A stretch of 24,668 nt of DNA from Bacillota bacterium. GTDB taxonomy: Bacteria; Bacillota; Limnochordia; Darwinibacteriales; Darwinibacteriaceae. The translations under genes were made by a program, and so were the position numbers. A model generated the notes under the pieces. The model saw only the letters and a program-made list of their open reading frames with translations. It was not told the DNA's origin and did not search any database. Of this stretch, positions 1 to 7,841 are shown in pieces. Within the stretch, counting starts at the first letter, position 1. Each line of letters begins with the position of its first letter. The DNA lies in assembly GCA_012518325.1 (NCBI GenBank), contig JAAYSR010000066.1, positions 1 to 24,668 on the forward strand, written 5' to 3'.

Positions 1-1
1 A

Positions 2-1111
2 GCAATTGTCGGTTTAGGCTATATAGGCAAGGTGCACCTGCGAACCTTGCTGCGGATACCCGGCGTGAATGTTGTCGCCCTTGCGGGGCGGAGACTGGGG
101 CCGCTGGAAGAGCTCGCCGCTATGTATAATATCCCGAAGGTGACTGCAGATTACCGAACTTTGCTGGACGACCCCTCCATTGATGTGGTGCACAACTGCA
201 CGCCCAACCATCTGCACTATGAAGTCAATCATGCCTTTATCAGTGCAGGCAAGCATATCCTGTCGGAAAAACCCCTGGGGCGCAGTGCGGAGGAGACAGG
301 AGCCCTTGCGGAACTGGCCGAGGAAAAGGACGTGCTGACCGCGATCAACTTTTGCTATCGCTACTATCCGGCGGTGCAGGAAGCCGCAGTTCGCATCAGA
401 CAAGGGGAGCTGGGCAGCATCTACACCGTAATGGGTTCCTATCTGCAGGACTGGCTGCTGTTTGATACGGATTACGACTGGCGCCTGGAAAAGTCATTTA
501 CCGGCGAGTCCAACGTGATTGGCGATATCGGCAGCCATTGGTTCCACTTAGCCCAGTTTATAGTGGGCTCCCGAATCACCGAGGTTATGTCTGATCTTAA
601 GACTACCTTGCCGGTGCGCAAGAAACCGGCCGGAGACGGAACTTATACTGAGTATCCTGTCCAAGTGGAGGATTACGGTTCGGTGCTTGTGCATTTCGCC
701 AATGGAGCATCCGGGGTGTTCACAGTCAGTCAGCTGGCGGCGGGGAAAAAGTGCGCCATTGATGTGCAGGTCTACGGTTCCCAATCATCTTTGCGCTGGA
801 ACCACGAGCGGCCGACGGAGCTGTGGCTGGGCCGCCGGGACAGGCCCAATGAAGTGCTGATGGAAAGTCCCCAGCTGCAGCAGGCGGAAAGCAGGCGCTA
901 TGCCCTGCTGCCCACCGGGCATCCCATGGGCTACCACGACGCGGTTTTTAACCTCTTTACCGATTTTTACTCTGCCTTGCACTTGAAGAATCAGGGGAAG
1001 AAGCCGGAAGTAGAGTTGCCGGATTTCCGGGAAGGACATCGGGAACTCTTAGTCACAGAGGCAATTTTGCGGAGCCATCGTGAAAAGCGGTGGATCAGGG
1101 TGGAAGAATAG
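2..1111 (+). CDS. Gfo/Idh/MocA-family NAD(P)-dependent oxidoreductase, 5' end cut off
   Basis: The reading frame is open from base 2 and already encodes the Rossmann glycine motif (GLGYIG) before the first internal GTG at 32. The true start therefore lies outside the window and only about 369 codons are visible. The next landmarks are the family EKP motif (ILSEKPLG), whose lysine is catalytic in inositol and sugar dehydrogenases, and the catalytic block GDIGSHWFHLAQF with the conserved Asp and His. Members oxidise or reduce a hydroxyl of sugars or cyclitols with NAD(P) in the cytoplasm. The gene ends at a strong hairpin terminator and converges with the ABC operon on the other strand. Given the inositol genes at 17-22 kb, it could act on an inositol isomer or glycoside, for example as a scyllo-inositol dehydrogenase or a 3-dehydro-glycoside-forming enzyme. 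The substrate cannot be read from the sequence. The family call is secure. Confidence 0.93.
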   Translation, partial: AIVGLGYIGKVHLRTLLRIPGVNVVALAGRRLGPLEELAAMYNIPKVTADYRTLLDDPSIDVVHNCTPNHLHYEVNHAFISAGKHILSEKPLGRSAEETGALAELAEEKDVLTAINFCYRYYPAVQEAAVRIRQGELGSIYTVMGSYLQDWLLFDTDYDWRLEKSFTGESNVIGDIGSHWFHLAQFIVGSRITEVMSDLKTTLPVRKKPAGDGTYTEYPVQVEDYGSVLVHFANGASGVFTVSQLAAGKKCAIDVQVYGSQSSLRWNHERPTELWLGRRDRPNEVLMESPQLQQAESRRYALLPTGHPMGYHDAVFNLFTDFYSALHLKNQGKKPEVELPDFREGHRELLVTEAILRSHREKRWIRVEE

Positions 1112-1118
1112 AAAGAAA

Positions 1119-1154
1119 GAGTGGCAGTTCATCGCTGAGCTGCCACTCGTTTTT
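1119..1154. terminator. bidirectional intrinsic terminator between convergent genes
   Basis: A 12-bp stem (1119-1130 with 1137-1148, one G-T wobble) closes a six-base loop and is followed by a T run at 1150-1154. It ends the upstream plus-strand oxidoreductase. Read on the minus strand, the stem is followed by a T-rich stretch (complement of 1111-1118), so it can also stop the ABC operon arriving from the other side. Confidence 0.88.
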
Positions 1155-1158
1155 GCAC

Positions 1159-2145
1159 TTATGCGGTCCGTCTGCGCCTGCGCAGTACGTCGACATAGAC
1201 TGCGCCGATAATGACCAGGCCGATGACTATTGTCTGGGCGTCTGGAGATACACCCAGGAGGTTCAGCCCGTTGCGGATCACAGCAATCATGATCGCACCG
1301 ATCAGGGTTCCCCAAATGTTGCCAACACCGCCCATAAAGCTGCCGCCGCCGATGATCACTGCGGCAATGGCGTCCATTTCATAGGACAGGCCTGCCAAAG
1401 GATAGGCTGCGTTAACGCGCCCCATCAAGGTTAGGCCGGCGATACCGGCCATCAGGCCGCTGATGGTGTAAACCCAAACCCTGACTCTGTCGGTGTCAAT
1501 ACCGGAGAGGCGGGCGGCTTCGATGTTCCCGCCCACAGCATAGATATGCCGTCCTAAGGTTGTTCTCGTCAAGAAGAAGTGGAAGAAAACAACGGTGATC
1601 AAAACCAGGATAAAACTGAAGGGAATGCGCCCTACATAGCCTGCACCTACGAACTGAATCCATTTAGGGAAGCCGGAGATTGGCGAGGCGTTGGTAATAA
1701 TCAGGGCCAGGCCCCTGGCCACGTTCATCATGCCCAGAGTGGAGATAAAGGGGTGCGGCAGGCGGAGCTTGGTTAAGACCAGCCCGTTAATCATTCCTGC
1801 CCCGGCCGCCACTGCCAGGCCGATGATCACGCCGATCACTGAATTCCAGCCCATATTGACAATCAGTATGCCTGTGATTGAAATTGAAAGAGCCAGGATG
1901 GATCCAACCGACAGGTCGATACCGGCTGTAACAATGGCCAAAAGCATACCTGAGGCCACTATAGAGTTGATCGCAGACTGCTGGGCCACGTTCATGAGAT
2001 TGCGGAAAGACAAGAAGTGGGGGCTGGCAAAGGAAAGTCCAATCATGATGATGATAAGACCAAGCAGCGCACCTACCCTGTTGAGCAGTACGTCGCCCCA
2101 ATTCATCCGCTGTAGGCTTTTTTGCAGACCTGACTTAGCTTGCAT
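1159..2145 (-). CDS. Ribose/inositol-type ABC transporter permease (RbsC family)
   Basis: This 328-residue, very hydrophobic protein has the typical RbsC/AraH layout. A short cytoplasmic N terminus is followed by about nine or ten membrane segments. Family hallmarks are visible: SVASGMLLAIVTAGIDLSVG-like text near residues 65-80, the GLVLTKLRLPHPFISTLGM segment, and a late GGGSFMGGVGNIWGTLIGA block. It forms the membrane channel for sugar or polyol import. The ATG is preceded by AGGAGGT at good spacing, and the gene overlaps the upstream ATPase gene by 11 bases, so translation is probably coupled. It is the last gene of a three-gene operon (binding protein, ATPase, permease). The family also carries ribose, xylose, galactose and myo-inositol. 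An inositol substrate is inferred from the neighbouring iol genes and the shared repeat motif, not from this protein. Confidence 0.93.
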   Translation of the reverse strand: MQAKSGLQKSLQRMNWGDVLLNRVGALLGLIIIMIGLSFASPHFLSFRNLMNVAQQSAINSIVASGMLLAIVTAGIDLSVGSILALSISITGILIVNMGWNSVIGVIIGLAVAAGAGMINGLVLTKLRLPHPFISTLGMMNVARGLALIITNASPISGFPKWIQFVGAGYVGRIPFSFILVLITVVFFHFFLTRTTLGRHIYAVGGNIEAARLSGIDTDRVRVWVYTISGLMAGIAGLTLMGRVNAAYPLAGLSYEMDAIAAVIIGGGSFMGGVGNIWGTLIGAIMIAVIRNGLNLLGVSPDAQTIVIGLVIIGAVYVDVLRRRRRTA

Positions 2146-3646
2146 GGTTTATACCTCCTGTGGCTGCTGCCATTATCTTTTCTTGCGTAGCTTCTTCCCG
2201 GCTGAACTCAGCTGTTAAGCGTCCTTCAGAGAGAACAATGATACGGTCGCTCATTCCCAGGATCTCGGGGAGTTCGGAAGAAATCATGATTACCGCCGCC
2301 CCGTCTGCAATCAGCTGGTTGATGATGTTGTAAACTTCAACTTTAGCACCGACGTCAATACCCCTGGTCGGTTCATCAAAGATAAAGATATCCGCATCTG
2401 TGTTCAGCCATTTGCCGATTACGACCTTCTGCTGATTGCCTCCGCTGAGCTGTAAAGTCATCGTGTTCAGGCCGGGTGTTTTAATGCCAAGCTGCCGAAC
2501 AACTTCAGCCGCCGCATCCTTTTGCCGGTTGACGTCAATTAAGATCCTCCGCACATAGCGCTTCAGGTTAGCTACTGTGGCATTGAACAAAACTGTGTTG
2601 CCCAAAAACAGTCCCTGGCCTTTCCGGTCTTCTGTCAGCAGGGCGATTCCATGTTTAAGGGCATCTTTGGGAGAGTTGATCTGCACTTCAGCCCCGTTTA
2701 CAAAAATACGGCCGGAGCTCCGGGGATCTGCACCAATAATAGCCCTGGCGAGCTCTGTACGGCCTGCTCCCACAAGGCCTGCCACCCCCAGCACCTGGCC
2801 CCGGTAGGCTGAAAAAGAGATATCTGAAAGCAGACTCGCTGTCGAAAGCCCGCGAACCTCCAAAGCGACATCGCCTTGGGTGGTAGCCATCTTGGGATAC
2901 TGGTCACCCAGCTTGCGTCCAACCATGTATGAAATAATGTCCTCTTTAGAAGCACCTTCAGCTTCTGTGGTGACGATCTTTTTCCCATCTCGCAGTACCG
3001 TGAATCGGTCGGAAATCTCCAGGACTTCGTCTAACTTATGAGAGATAAAAATGATGGTAACACCCTGGTCCTTCAACTGCCGCATCACTCTGAACAGGTC
3101 TTCAGTTTCATCTTCACCCAAGGAGGCAGTCGGTTCATCTAAAATGAGCAGCCTGGCTTCAATGGACAGAGCCTTGGCTACTTCCACCATTTGCTGTTTG
3201 CCGACTCCCAGTGTGCCCACCAGGGCTGTCGGACTGATGTTCTGGCCCAATGTCTCCAAAATTTCGGTGGTTCTTCTTACGATCTCTTTGCGGTCAATGA
3301 TCCTGAAGCGTTCGTTGGCGAGGACTTCCCGTCCCAGGAAGATATTTTCCGCCACATCCAGTTCAGGGATGAGGTTCAGTTCCTGGTAGATAGGAACAAT
3401 GCCGTACTCGCGAATTGCCTGGCTTGGCGTAATGCTGGTGAGCTCTTTTCCGTCATAGGTGACTGTGCCGCTGTCCCAGTGATGAACACCGGTTAGCAGT
3501 TTGATCAAAGTGGATTTTCCAGCCCCGTTCTCACCGAGCAAGGCATGGATTTCCCCTTTGTTTATATCAATTGACACATTATCCAGGGCTTGCACACCGG
3601 GAAAAGCCTTAGATATGTTTCTTAACTGCAGGAAGGGAGTGCTCAC
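2135..3646 (-). CDS. Sugar/polyol ABC transporter ATP-binding protein, tandem NBDs (RbsA/MglA family)
   Basis: This 503-residue protein carries two nucleotide-binding domains, as in RbsA, MglA and XylG. The N-terminal domain has a full Walker A (GENGAGKST), a degenerate signature (LGVGKQQM) and Walker B (LLILDEPTASL). The C-terminal domain has a degenerate Walker A (LVGAGRTEL), a full signature (LSGGNQQKV) and Walker B (IFIFDEPTRGID). This asymmetry is normal for the family. It powers the permease encoded immediately downstream, with which it overlaps by 11 bases. The start is GTG at 3646-3644, chosen because AGGAGGTGATC, essentially the full anti-Shine-Dalgarno complement, lies just upstream. 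A hairpin separates it from the binding-protein gene. Confidence 0.95.
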   Translation of the reverse strand: MSTPFLQLRNISKAFPGVQALDNVSIDINKGEIHALLGENGAGKSTLIKLLTGVHHWDSGTVTYDGKELTSITPSQAIREYGIVPIYQELNLIPELDVAENIFLGREVLANERFRIIDRKEIVRRTTEILETLGQNISPTALVGTLGVGKQQMVEVAKALSIEARLLILDEPTASLGEDETEDLFRVMRQLKDQGVTIIFISHKLDEVLEISDRFTVLRDGKKIVTTEAEGASKEDIISYMVGRKLGDQYPKMATTQGDVALEVRGLSTASLLSDISFSAYRGQVLGVAGLVGAGRTELARAIIGADPRSSGRIFVNGAEVQINSPKDALKHGIALLTEDRKGQGLFLGNTVLFNATVANLKRYVRRILIDVNRQKDAAAEVVRQLGIKTPGLNTMTLQLSGGNQQKVVIGKWLNTDADIFIFDEPTRGIDVGAKVEVYNIINQLIADGAAVIMISSELPEILGMSDRIIVLSEGRLTAEFSREEATQEKIMAAATGGINHAS

Positions 3647-3672
3647 TGTCGATCACCTCCTAATTTTGAAAG

Positions 3673-3701
3673 CTCCCCAACCCCTCGTGCGGGTTGGGGA
3701 G
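3673..3701 (-). promoter_or_regulatory. intercistronic stem-loop after the binding-protein gene
   Basis: A perfect 11-bp GC-rich stem (3673-3683 with 3691-3701) has a seven-base loop and lies between the binding-protein stop codon and the ATPase ribosome site. On the minus strand it is followed only by a weak U stretch. It is more likely a partial terminator or a 3'-end stabiliser that gives more binding protein than ATPase, as in mal-type operons. That role is inferred. Confidence 0.7.
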
Positions 3702-3713
3702 GCTGATTAAAGC

Positions 3714-4679
3714 TTATAGTGTGCGCCCTACAATCTTCTCCATTTCGGCAATGTTTTCTTGGACATTGTCGATGTCTACGATGAGAGTAGGTACGGGGAT
3801 GCGCTTGTCAATCTGTTCGCCGTTGAGGAGCTTAACTGCGTACTCAATGCCATAGTAGCCGATGCCGTAGGAGTCTTGCTTTACTGTGCCGGTGAGGCCG
3901 CCGTCCCGTACAGACTTCAGGGCGTCGGGGGAGCCGTCAAAGCCCATGATTATGATGCCTTCAGCGCCTGCCATCTCAACTGCACGGAGGGCGCCGAGTG
4001 CCATCTCGTCGTTGGAGCAGTAGACACCCTTGATGTTGGGCAGAGCCATCAGCATGTTCTGCATAACGTCCATGCCTTTGCCCCGTTCACTGTCGGCAGC
4101 CTGAATTCTAACTACGTTAATGTTGCTGCCCTTGACTGCATCTACGAAGCCGTTGACCCGCTCGTCGTGGGTCAGGTCGCCCATGGCGCCTCTGATAATG
4201 ACCACATCTCCGCCTTCAGGCATTTTTTCCATAAAGTATTTGCCGGCCATGGCGCCTGCGTCATAGTTGCCGGTACCGATAAAGGTAGCCTTGTCGTCCC
4301 AGTCTGCGTCGGTGTCGATGAGAAGGACAGGAATTCCGAGGGCCTTTGCCTGCTCAAAAACTGCTACCGTTGCAGTTGGGCGAAGGGGAGCCACTACCAG
4401 CGCATCAATTTCCCTGGTGAGCTGGTCTTGGAGCATGTCAAACTGCTCTTGCACCTGAGTTTCTGCAGATGGTCCCACAACCGAGATTTCTACGCCAAAT
4501 TCTTCAGCAGCGGCGTTAGCGCCTGCCTCAACAGTTTTCCAGTAGTCACTGTTGAGAGCTTTGAGAACTACAGAGATTCGGTAATCTTGGGCAAATGTGG
4601 TTCCGGCTAAGGCGCCGACCAGCAATGTCACTACCAGCACAACTAACAGCGTTCTTTTCTTACTCAACAAGATATTCAC
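3714..4679 (-). CDS. Sugar/polyol ABC transporter substrate-binding protein (RbsB-like, periplasmic-binding fold)
   Basis: This 321-residue protein has a lysine-rich start, a hydrophobic core and a GTTFAQDY cleavage region. It is a Sec signal peptide without a lipobox cysteine, so the protein looks soluble and periplasmic rather than a lipoprotein. The mature part has the type I sugar-binding fold of RbsB and LacI sensors: an N-terminal beta-alpha unit ending in PSAETQVQEQ, the IDALVVAPLRPTA segment, VLLIDTDADW, and the hinge region near YCSNDEMALGALRA. It is the first gene of the importer operon behind the promoter at 4859-4830. The frame opens at GTG 4679, but the AAGGGAG ribosome site abuts that codon. 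TTG at 4670 (318 residues) is better spaced and may be the real start. Ribose, inositol or related ligands are possible. Confidence 0.92.
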   Translation of the reverse strand: MNILLSKKRTLLVVLVVTLLVGALAGTTFAQDYRISVVLKALNSDYWKTVEAGANAAAEEFGVEISVVGPSAETQVQEQFDMLQDQLTREIDALVVAPLRPTATVAVFEQAKALGIPVLLIDTDADWDDKATFIGTGNYDAGAMAGKYFMEKMPEGGDVVIIRGAMGDLTHDERVNGFVDAVKGSNINVVRIQAADSERGKGMDVMQNMLMALPNIKGVYCSNDEMALGALRAVEMAGAEGIIIMGFDGSPDALKSVRDGGLTGTVKQDSYGIGYYGIEYAVKLLNGEQIDKRIPVPTLIVDIDNVQENIAEMEKIVGRTL

Positions 4680-4793
4680 TCCCTTTTAGGTTTTGACAAT
4701 TGTTCATGTAACGTTTTATATACCTGTTACCGCAGGCTTCCCCTGATTGTCGCCCCCTTTCGACCATCCTTGCTTTCTTGAAGTAAACTAAAT

Positions 4794-4819
4794 GTTCGTG
4801 TTGGTTCGTTTGTGTTCTT
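4794..4819 (-). promoter_or_regulatory. putative DeoR-family operator: three direct repeats with 10-bp period
   Basis: The plus strand carries GTTCGT at 4794, GTTCGT at 4804 and GTTCTT at 4814, exactly one helical turn apart. On the transcribed (minus-sense) strand they read GAACA, GAACC, GAACA. They lie about +4 to +29 from the predicted start point of the promoter at 4859-4830, where a repressor would block transcription. Several DeoR-family repressors bind helically phased direct repeats. A related 10-bp array occurs at 11931-11970 beside the DeoR gene. Which protein binds here is inferred. Confidence 0.55.
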
Positions 4820-4829
4820 AGACGTTAAG

Positions 4830-4859
4830 ATTATAGCATGAAGAAGGACTAAATGTCAA
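4830..4859 (-). promoter_or_regulatory. sigma-A promoter of the sugar/polyol ABC operon
   Basis: On the minus strand the -35 box is TTGACA (4859-4854) and the -10 box is TATAAT (4835-4830). Both are perfect consensus, with an 18-bp spacer. The start point should be near 4823, giving a leader of about 145 bases before the binding-protein gene. A consensus promoter of this strength with repeats just downstream implies tight repression when the substrate is absent. Confidence 0.85.
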
Positions 4860-5020
4860 AGGGTGAACAACTTGTAGTTTTTTTAGTAAACTTTCCGCTA
4901 GACTAGCTTATTTCCCATTAAGCCGAAATATGTTTGAATACAGCCATTTTAGCCTGCAATAGACCTTAAGGATGTACAAGCAGTAAAAGGAACATAAGTT
5001 TACATCTGCTTAGGCGGTAC
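4860..5020. other. intergenic stretch with no recognised feature
   Basis: This AT-rich stretch lies between the promoter of the ABC operon and the terminator of the phosphatase operon. I found no open reading frame with a ribosome site, no tRNA-like fold and no repeat. It may hold upstream activator sites, but nothing in it supports a call. The 145-base leader at 4680-4823 also shows only short, mutually exclusive stems (for example GTAAC with GTTAC around 4700-4730), not a riboswitch I recognise. Confidence 0.5.
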
Positions 5021-5054
5021 GAAAAAGCTCCCCGGTTTCTTTTTCGGGGAGCTT
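5021..5054 (-). terminator. intrinsic terminator of the phosphatase/ABC operon
   Basis: A perfect 10-bp stem (5025-5034 with 5045-5054) closes a ten-base loop. On the minus strand it is followed by TTTTTC (complement of 5021-5026). It lies 80 bases beyond the stop codon of the inositol-monophosphatase-family gene and ends the operon that starts near 10 kb. Confidence 0.88.
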
Positions 5055-5133
5055 GTACTTTACATGCTGGGACCTTACCGCAACGTCCCTGTTTCTTCAG
5101 ATTGCCTGTTCGGAGCTGGCTTTGAGCCCTGGG

Positions 5134-5901
5134 CTAAACTTGCAGACGCTCAATCAGCTCATTGTGGAGTTTGCCGTTTGTTCCCACCACTTCTCCGGCA
5201 AACAAATCAAGTTCCTGGCCGGAGACGCCTGAAACCTGGCCGCCGGCTTCCTGGAGAATGAGAACGCCGGCGGCAATATCCCAGGGATTGATGGGCTTTT
5301 CCCAAAAACCTTCTAAACGCCCGCAGGCTACATAGCAGAGATCCAAAGCCCCTGAACCTATGCGCCGCACGCCATGGGACTCTTTCGTAATCCTCTGAAA
5401 GCGAAGCATGGACTCGTCAGAAATCTTGGCGCTGTCGCCGCTGAAACCGGTGGCAAACAGGGCCTGCTGCACTCTAGCTACGTTTGATACCTGGATCCGC
5501 CGGCTGTTCAAGAAGGCCCCCCGGCCCAGTTCTGCAGTAAACAGTTCATCCAAGGCTGGGTTGTAAACTACTCCGGCTATGGGCTGTTTATGCTTAAGCA
5601 GCGCGATAGATACAGAGTAGTGGGGGAAGCCGTGGATGTAGTTTGCGGTGCCGTCCAGGGGGTCAATAATCCAGGTGAACTCTGACTCTGCCTCGTGAAA
5701 CCAGCCTTGTTCCTCTGCCATGATGCTGTAGTCCGGAAAGTGTGCCTGAAGCTCTGCGATGACGAGGTTCTCAGAAGCCTGGTCTGCATCTGTAACCGGA
5801 TCCAGCCCGCTTTTGTTTGTAACCTCAAATCCCTGCTTTCTTATGTCCAAAAGGAGCTTTCCCGCCTTCTTTGCTATTGCTGTCATTGTGTCTAAATACA
5901 T
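5134..5901 (-). CDS. Inositol-monophosphatase-family phosphatase
   Basis: This 255-residue protein has all the metal-site blocks of the IMPase superfamily: DPVTDADQASE near residues 37-47, MAEEQG with the metal-binding Glu, the signature WIIDPLDGTANYIHG, and NPWDIAAGVLILQEAGG near the C terminus. It hydrolyses phosphate monoesters with Mg2+ in the cytoplasm. Members act on inositol 1-phosphate, fructose 1,6-bisphosphate or nucleotide phosphates, and motifs alone do not separate them. The frame runs 64 codons further upstream, but that part is low-complexity readthrough over the preceding gene. The ATG at 5901 has AGGAGGT six bases upstream and starts a family-length protein. It is the last gene of a PotABCD/AfuABC-type import operon and lies near inositol genes. 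A role in dephosphorylating an imported phospho-polyol or inositol phosphate is attractive but inferred. Confidence 0.93.
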   Translation of the reverse strand: MYLDTMTAIAKKAGKLLLDIRKQGFEVTNKSGLDPVTDADQASENLVIAELQAHFPDYSIMAEEQGWFHEAESEFTWIIDPLDGTANYIHGFPHYSVSIALLKHKQPIAGVVYNPALDELFTAELGRGAFLNSRRIQVSNVARVQQALFATGFSGDSAKISDESMLRFQRITKESHGVRRIGSGALDLCYVACGRLEGFWEKPINPWDIAAGVLILQEAGGQVSGVSGQELDLFAGEVVGTNGKLHNELIERLQV

Positions 5902-5922
5902 CTGAGTACCTCCTGTTGGCCT

Positions 5923-5966
5923 AACTGGTAACCGCAGGCCCGGGGGGACCTTGCAGGTACCCAGTT
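5923..5966 (-). other. imperfect intercistronic hairpin
   Basis: AACTGG (5923-5928) pairs with CCAGTT (5961-5966). Inside it, TAACCGCAGG faces a near match around 5949-5960, with a GC-rich loop. It starts at the ATPase stop codon and has no U tract, so it is probably a spacer structure or a partial stop rather than a terminator. The phosphatase ribosome site lies just beyond it. Confidence 0.35.
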
Positions 5967-7012
5967 TAGTAAATGTATAATTTGTCTCGATGGATGTACA
6001 GTTCGATGTCTGCATCAGTGGGGAGCCTTTTCTCCAGGTCGACCAACAGAGTGTGACCCTCGCCTGTGGCAACTTCATAGCGCCTTTTGGCACCTAGATA
6101 CATTTGCTCGCTGATTCTGCCTTTGAGAGTGTAGAAGCTGCTGTCGCCTAACGCCTCGCGATCTTGGCTGACTTCATCCGCTCGCATAATGATGCTGACT
6201 TTGTCATGGGGTTTTTTGCCTCTCGGCACCGGCAGCCTGGCACCTCCCAATAAGACATACAAGCCTTGGTCGTCTTCTAAGATGTCTGCCGTGATCACAT
6301 TGCTGGCGCCGAGAAACTCCGCTACAAACGGGTTGTTTGGGCTGGAGTAAATAGATTCGGGATCATCCTCCTGCTGAATCTGACCGTTATTGAGGAGAAT
6401 AACCTGATCTGCGATGCTGAGGGCCTCTTCCTGGTCATGGGTAATATAGATGGTAGTAATATTGAGGCGTTTTTGCAGCTTCTTGATCTCAAAGCGCAGT
6501 CTGTACCTAATCTTTGCATCAAGGTTGGATAGAGGTTCATCCAGCAGCAGTATTTCCGGGTCTACCACTAAGGCCCGGGCCAGAGCCACCCTTTGCTGCT
6601 GCCCTCCTGATGTTTGCTTAGGGTATCTGTCCTCCAGTCCTTGAAGATCCACAAGCTCCAAAGCCCACTGTACCTTTTCCCTTATCTCTTCGGGCGATTT
6701 CTTGCGAAGCTTGAGACCGTAGGCAATGTTCTGGTAAATGGTCATGTGCGGCCACAATGCATAGTTTTGGAAGACCATGGCAGTGTTTCTGAGCTCCGGT
6801 TTCTCATGCGTTATGTTCCGATTGTCGAGGAGGATTTCACCTGAGTCACAACGTACAAATCCGGCAATGGCACGCACCAGTGTGGATTTTCCGGAACCGC
6901 TTGGGCCCAGGACTGCGGCCAGCTTGCCTTCTTTCACTGTCAGGCTGACATTGTCCAAGGCTCTTACAGCCCCATAGCTCTTGCTCAAGTTCCTGATAGT
7001 CAAGTTTGCCAT
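5966..7012 (-). CDS. ABC transporter ATP-binding protein (PotA/FbpC/UgpC type)
   Basis: This 348-residue single-domain ATPase has Walker A GPSGSGKST near residue 37, the Q loop in MVFQNYALWPHM, the signature TSGGQQQRVALARAL, Walker B ILLLDEPLSNLDAK and the H loop ITHDQEEAL. The C-terminal part after about residue 240 fits a TOBE regulatory domain, as in PotA, UgpC and FbpC. It drives the two permeases encoded just upstream. The ATG at 7012 follows TGGGGGT, and only three bases separate it from the preceding permease gene. This subclass serves importers for spermidine, ferric iron, 2-aminoethylphosphonate, glycerol phosphate and sugar phosphates. The specificity comes from the binding protein. 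Confidence 0.95.
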   Translation of the reverse strand: MANLTIRNLSKSYGAVRALDNVSLTVKEGKLAAVLGPSGSGKSTLVRAIAGFVRCDSGEILLDNRNITHEKPELRNTAMVFQNYALWPHMTIYQNIAYGLKLRKKSPEEIREKVQWALELVDLQGLEDRYPKQTSGGQQQRVALARALVVDPEILLLDEPLSNLDAKIRYRLRFEIKKLQKRLNITTIYITHDQEEALSIADQVILLNNGQIQQEDDPESIYSSPNNPFVAEFLGASNVITADILEDDQGLYVLLGGARLPVPRGKKPHDKVSIIMRADEVSQDREALGDSSFYTLKGRISEQMYLGAKRRYEVATGEGHTLLVDLEKRLPTDADIELYIHRDKLYIY

Positions 7013-7015
7013 GCT

Positions 7016-7840
7016 TTATACCCCCAAGCCGCTAATATATTCTGCTTTGAGAAACTTCTCCAGTACAAGCATAAACAACAGCGCCGGTATGGTGAGTAAG
7101 ATCGCTATCACTGACGCGTACTGCATGTTGTAACCCATACTGGCAGTGTACATCAGAGTGGGCAGAGTCTGAATGAACGGGGCGCCGATGAAAAAGGTGC
7201 CCGTAAACTCGTCAAAAGACGTGATAAAGACAAATATGGAACTGGCAATCAAGCCGGGAGTCGCCAGGGGAAGGGTGATGCGGAAGAAGACCCGCAGTCG
7301 GGATGCTCCAAGGTTTCTCGCTGCCTCTTCCAAAGTGACCGGAATCGACTTGAATGCCGCTGTGGTGATCCAGACAGAGTAAACCAGGGAAATCACCAGG
7401 TGCACAGCAATAACGCCGGGGACGGTTCCGACCAGATCATAACGATAGAAGATCGAAGTCATATTGATAAAGACCGGCAATTGCGGAAAGGCCTGCGGCA
7501 TCAGAAACAGCACCAGAAGAATTCTCTTCCACGGCAGGTTGAATCTGGCCAGAGCGTAGCCGGCCGGAACAGAAATCAAGGTGGCAAGCACTACAACAAT
7601 CAGGGCAATAGTAATGCTGATGGCCATTGAGTCCAGAACTGGAGACTGCCCGGTAAAGGCTATTTTCCAGTATTTTAGGCCAAGCTCCTGGGGAAAAGCA
7701 GCGGGCCAAAACCACTTCTCAGCAAAACTCCATAACAGCGTTCCCATTAACGGCCCGAAAACTATGAAGCCGATTAAAACCATGGCAATTGTCTTGAGGA
7801 TCATGGTCTGCCACCACTTTGATTTGGTCACATTCTGCAT
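7016..7840 (-). CDS. ABC transporter permease, PotC/FbpB-like second subunit
   Basis: This 274-residue membrane protein has about six hydrophobic segments. The cytoplasmic EAA loop (EEAARNLGASRLRVFFRITLP, in the region of residues 172-192) docks onto the ATPase. It matches the shorter, second permease of PotBC/PhnUV/AfuB-type systems. The ATG at 7840 has GGAGG upstream, and the stop codon of the first permease lies only one base away (TGAGATG arrangement), so the two are translationally coupled. It acts as a heterodimer with the 7842-8702 product in the cytoplasmic membrane. Confidence 0.92.
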   Translation of the reverse strand: MQNVTKSKWWQTMILKTIAMVLIGFIVFGPLMGTLLWSFAEKWFWPAAFPQELGLKYWKIAFTGQSPVLDSMAISITIALIVVVLATLISVPAGYALARFNLPWKRILLVLFLMPQAFPQLPVFINMTSIFYRYDLVGTVPGVIAVHLVISLVYSVWITTAAFKSIPVTLEEAARNLGASRLRVFFRITLPLATPGLIASSIFVFITSFDEFTGTFFIGAPFIQTLPTLMYTASMGYNMQYASVIAILLTIPALLFMLVLEKFLKAEYISGLGV

Positions 7841-7841
7841 C

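Noticed and set aside
3759..4610. Plus-strand open frame of 283 codons antisense to the binding-protein gene
   Set aside because: It is a mirror of the sense gene, with no ribosome site and composition unlike a real protein. The sense protein is a clear family member with promoter and leader.
4680..4823. Riboswitch in the 145-base leader of the ABC operon
   Set aside because: Only short alternative stems are visible, and no known riboswitch core or terminator/antiterminator pair was recognised. The repeat array gives a simpler explanation of control.
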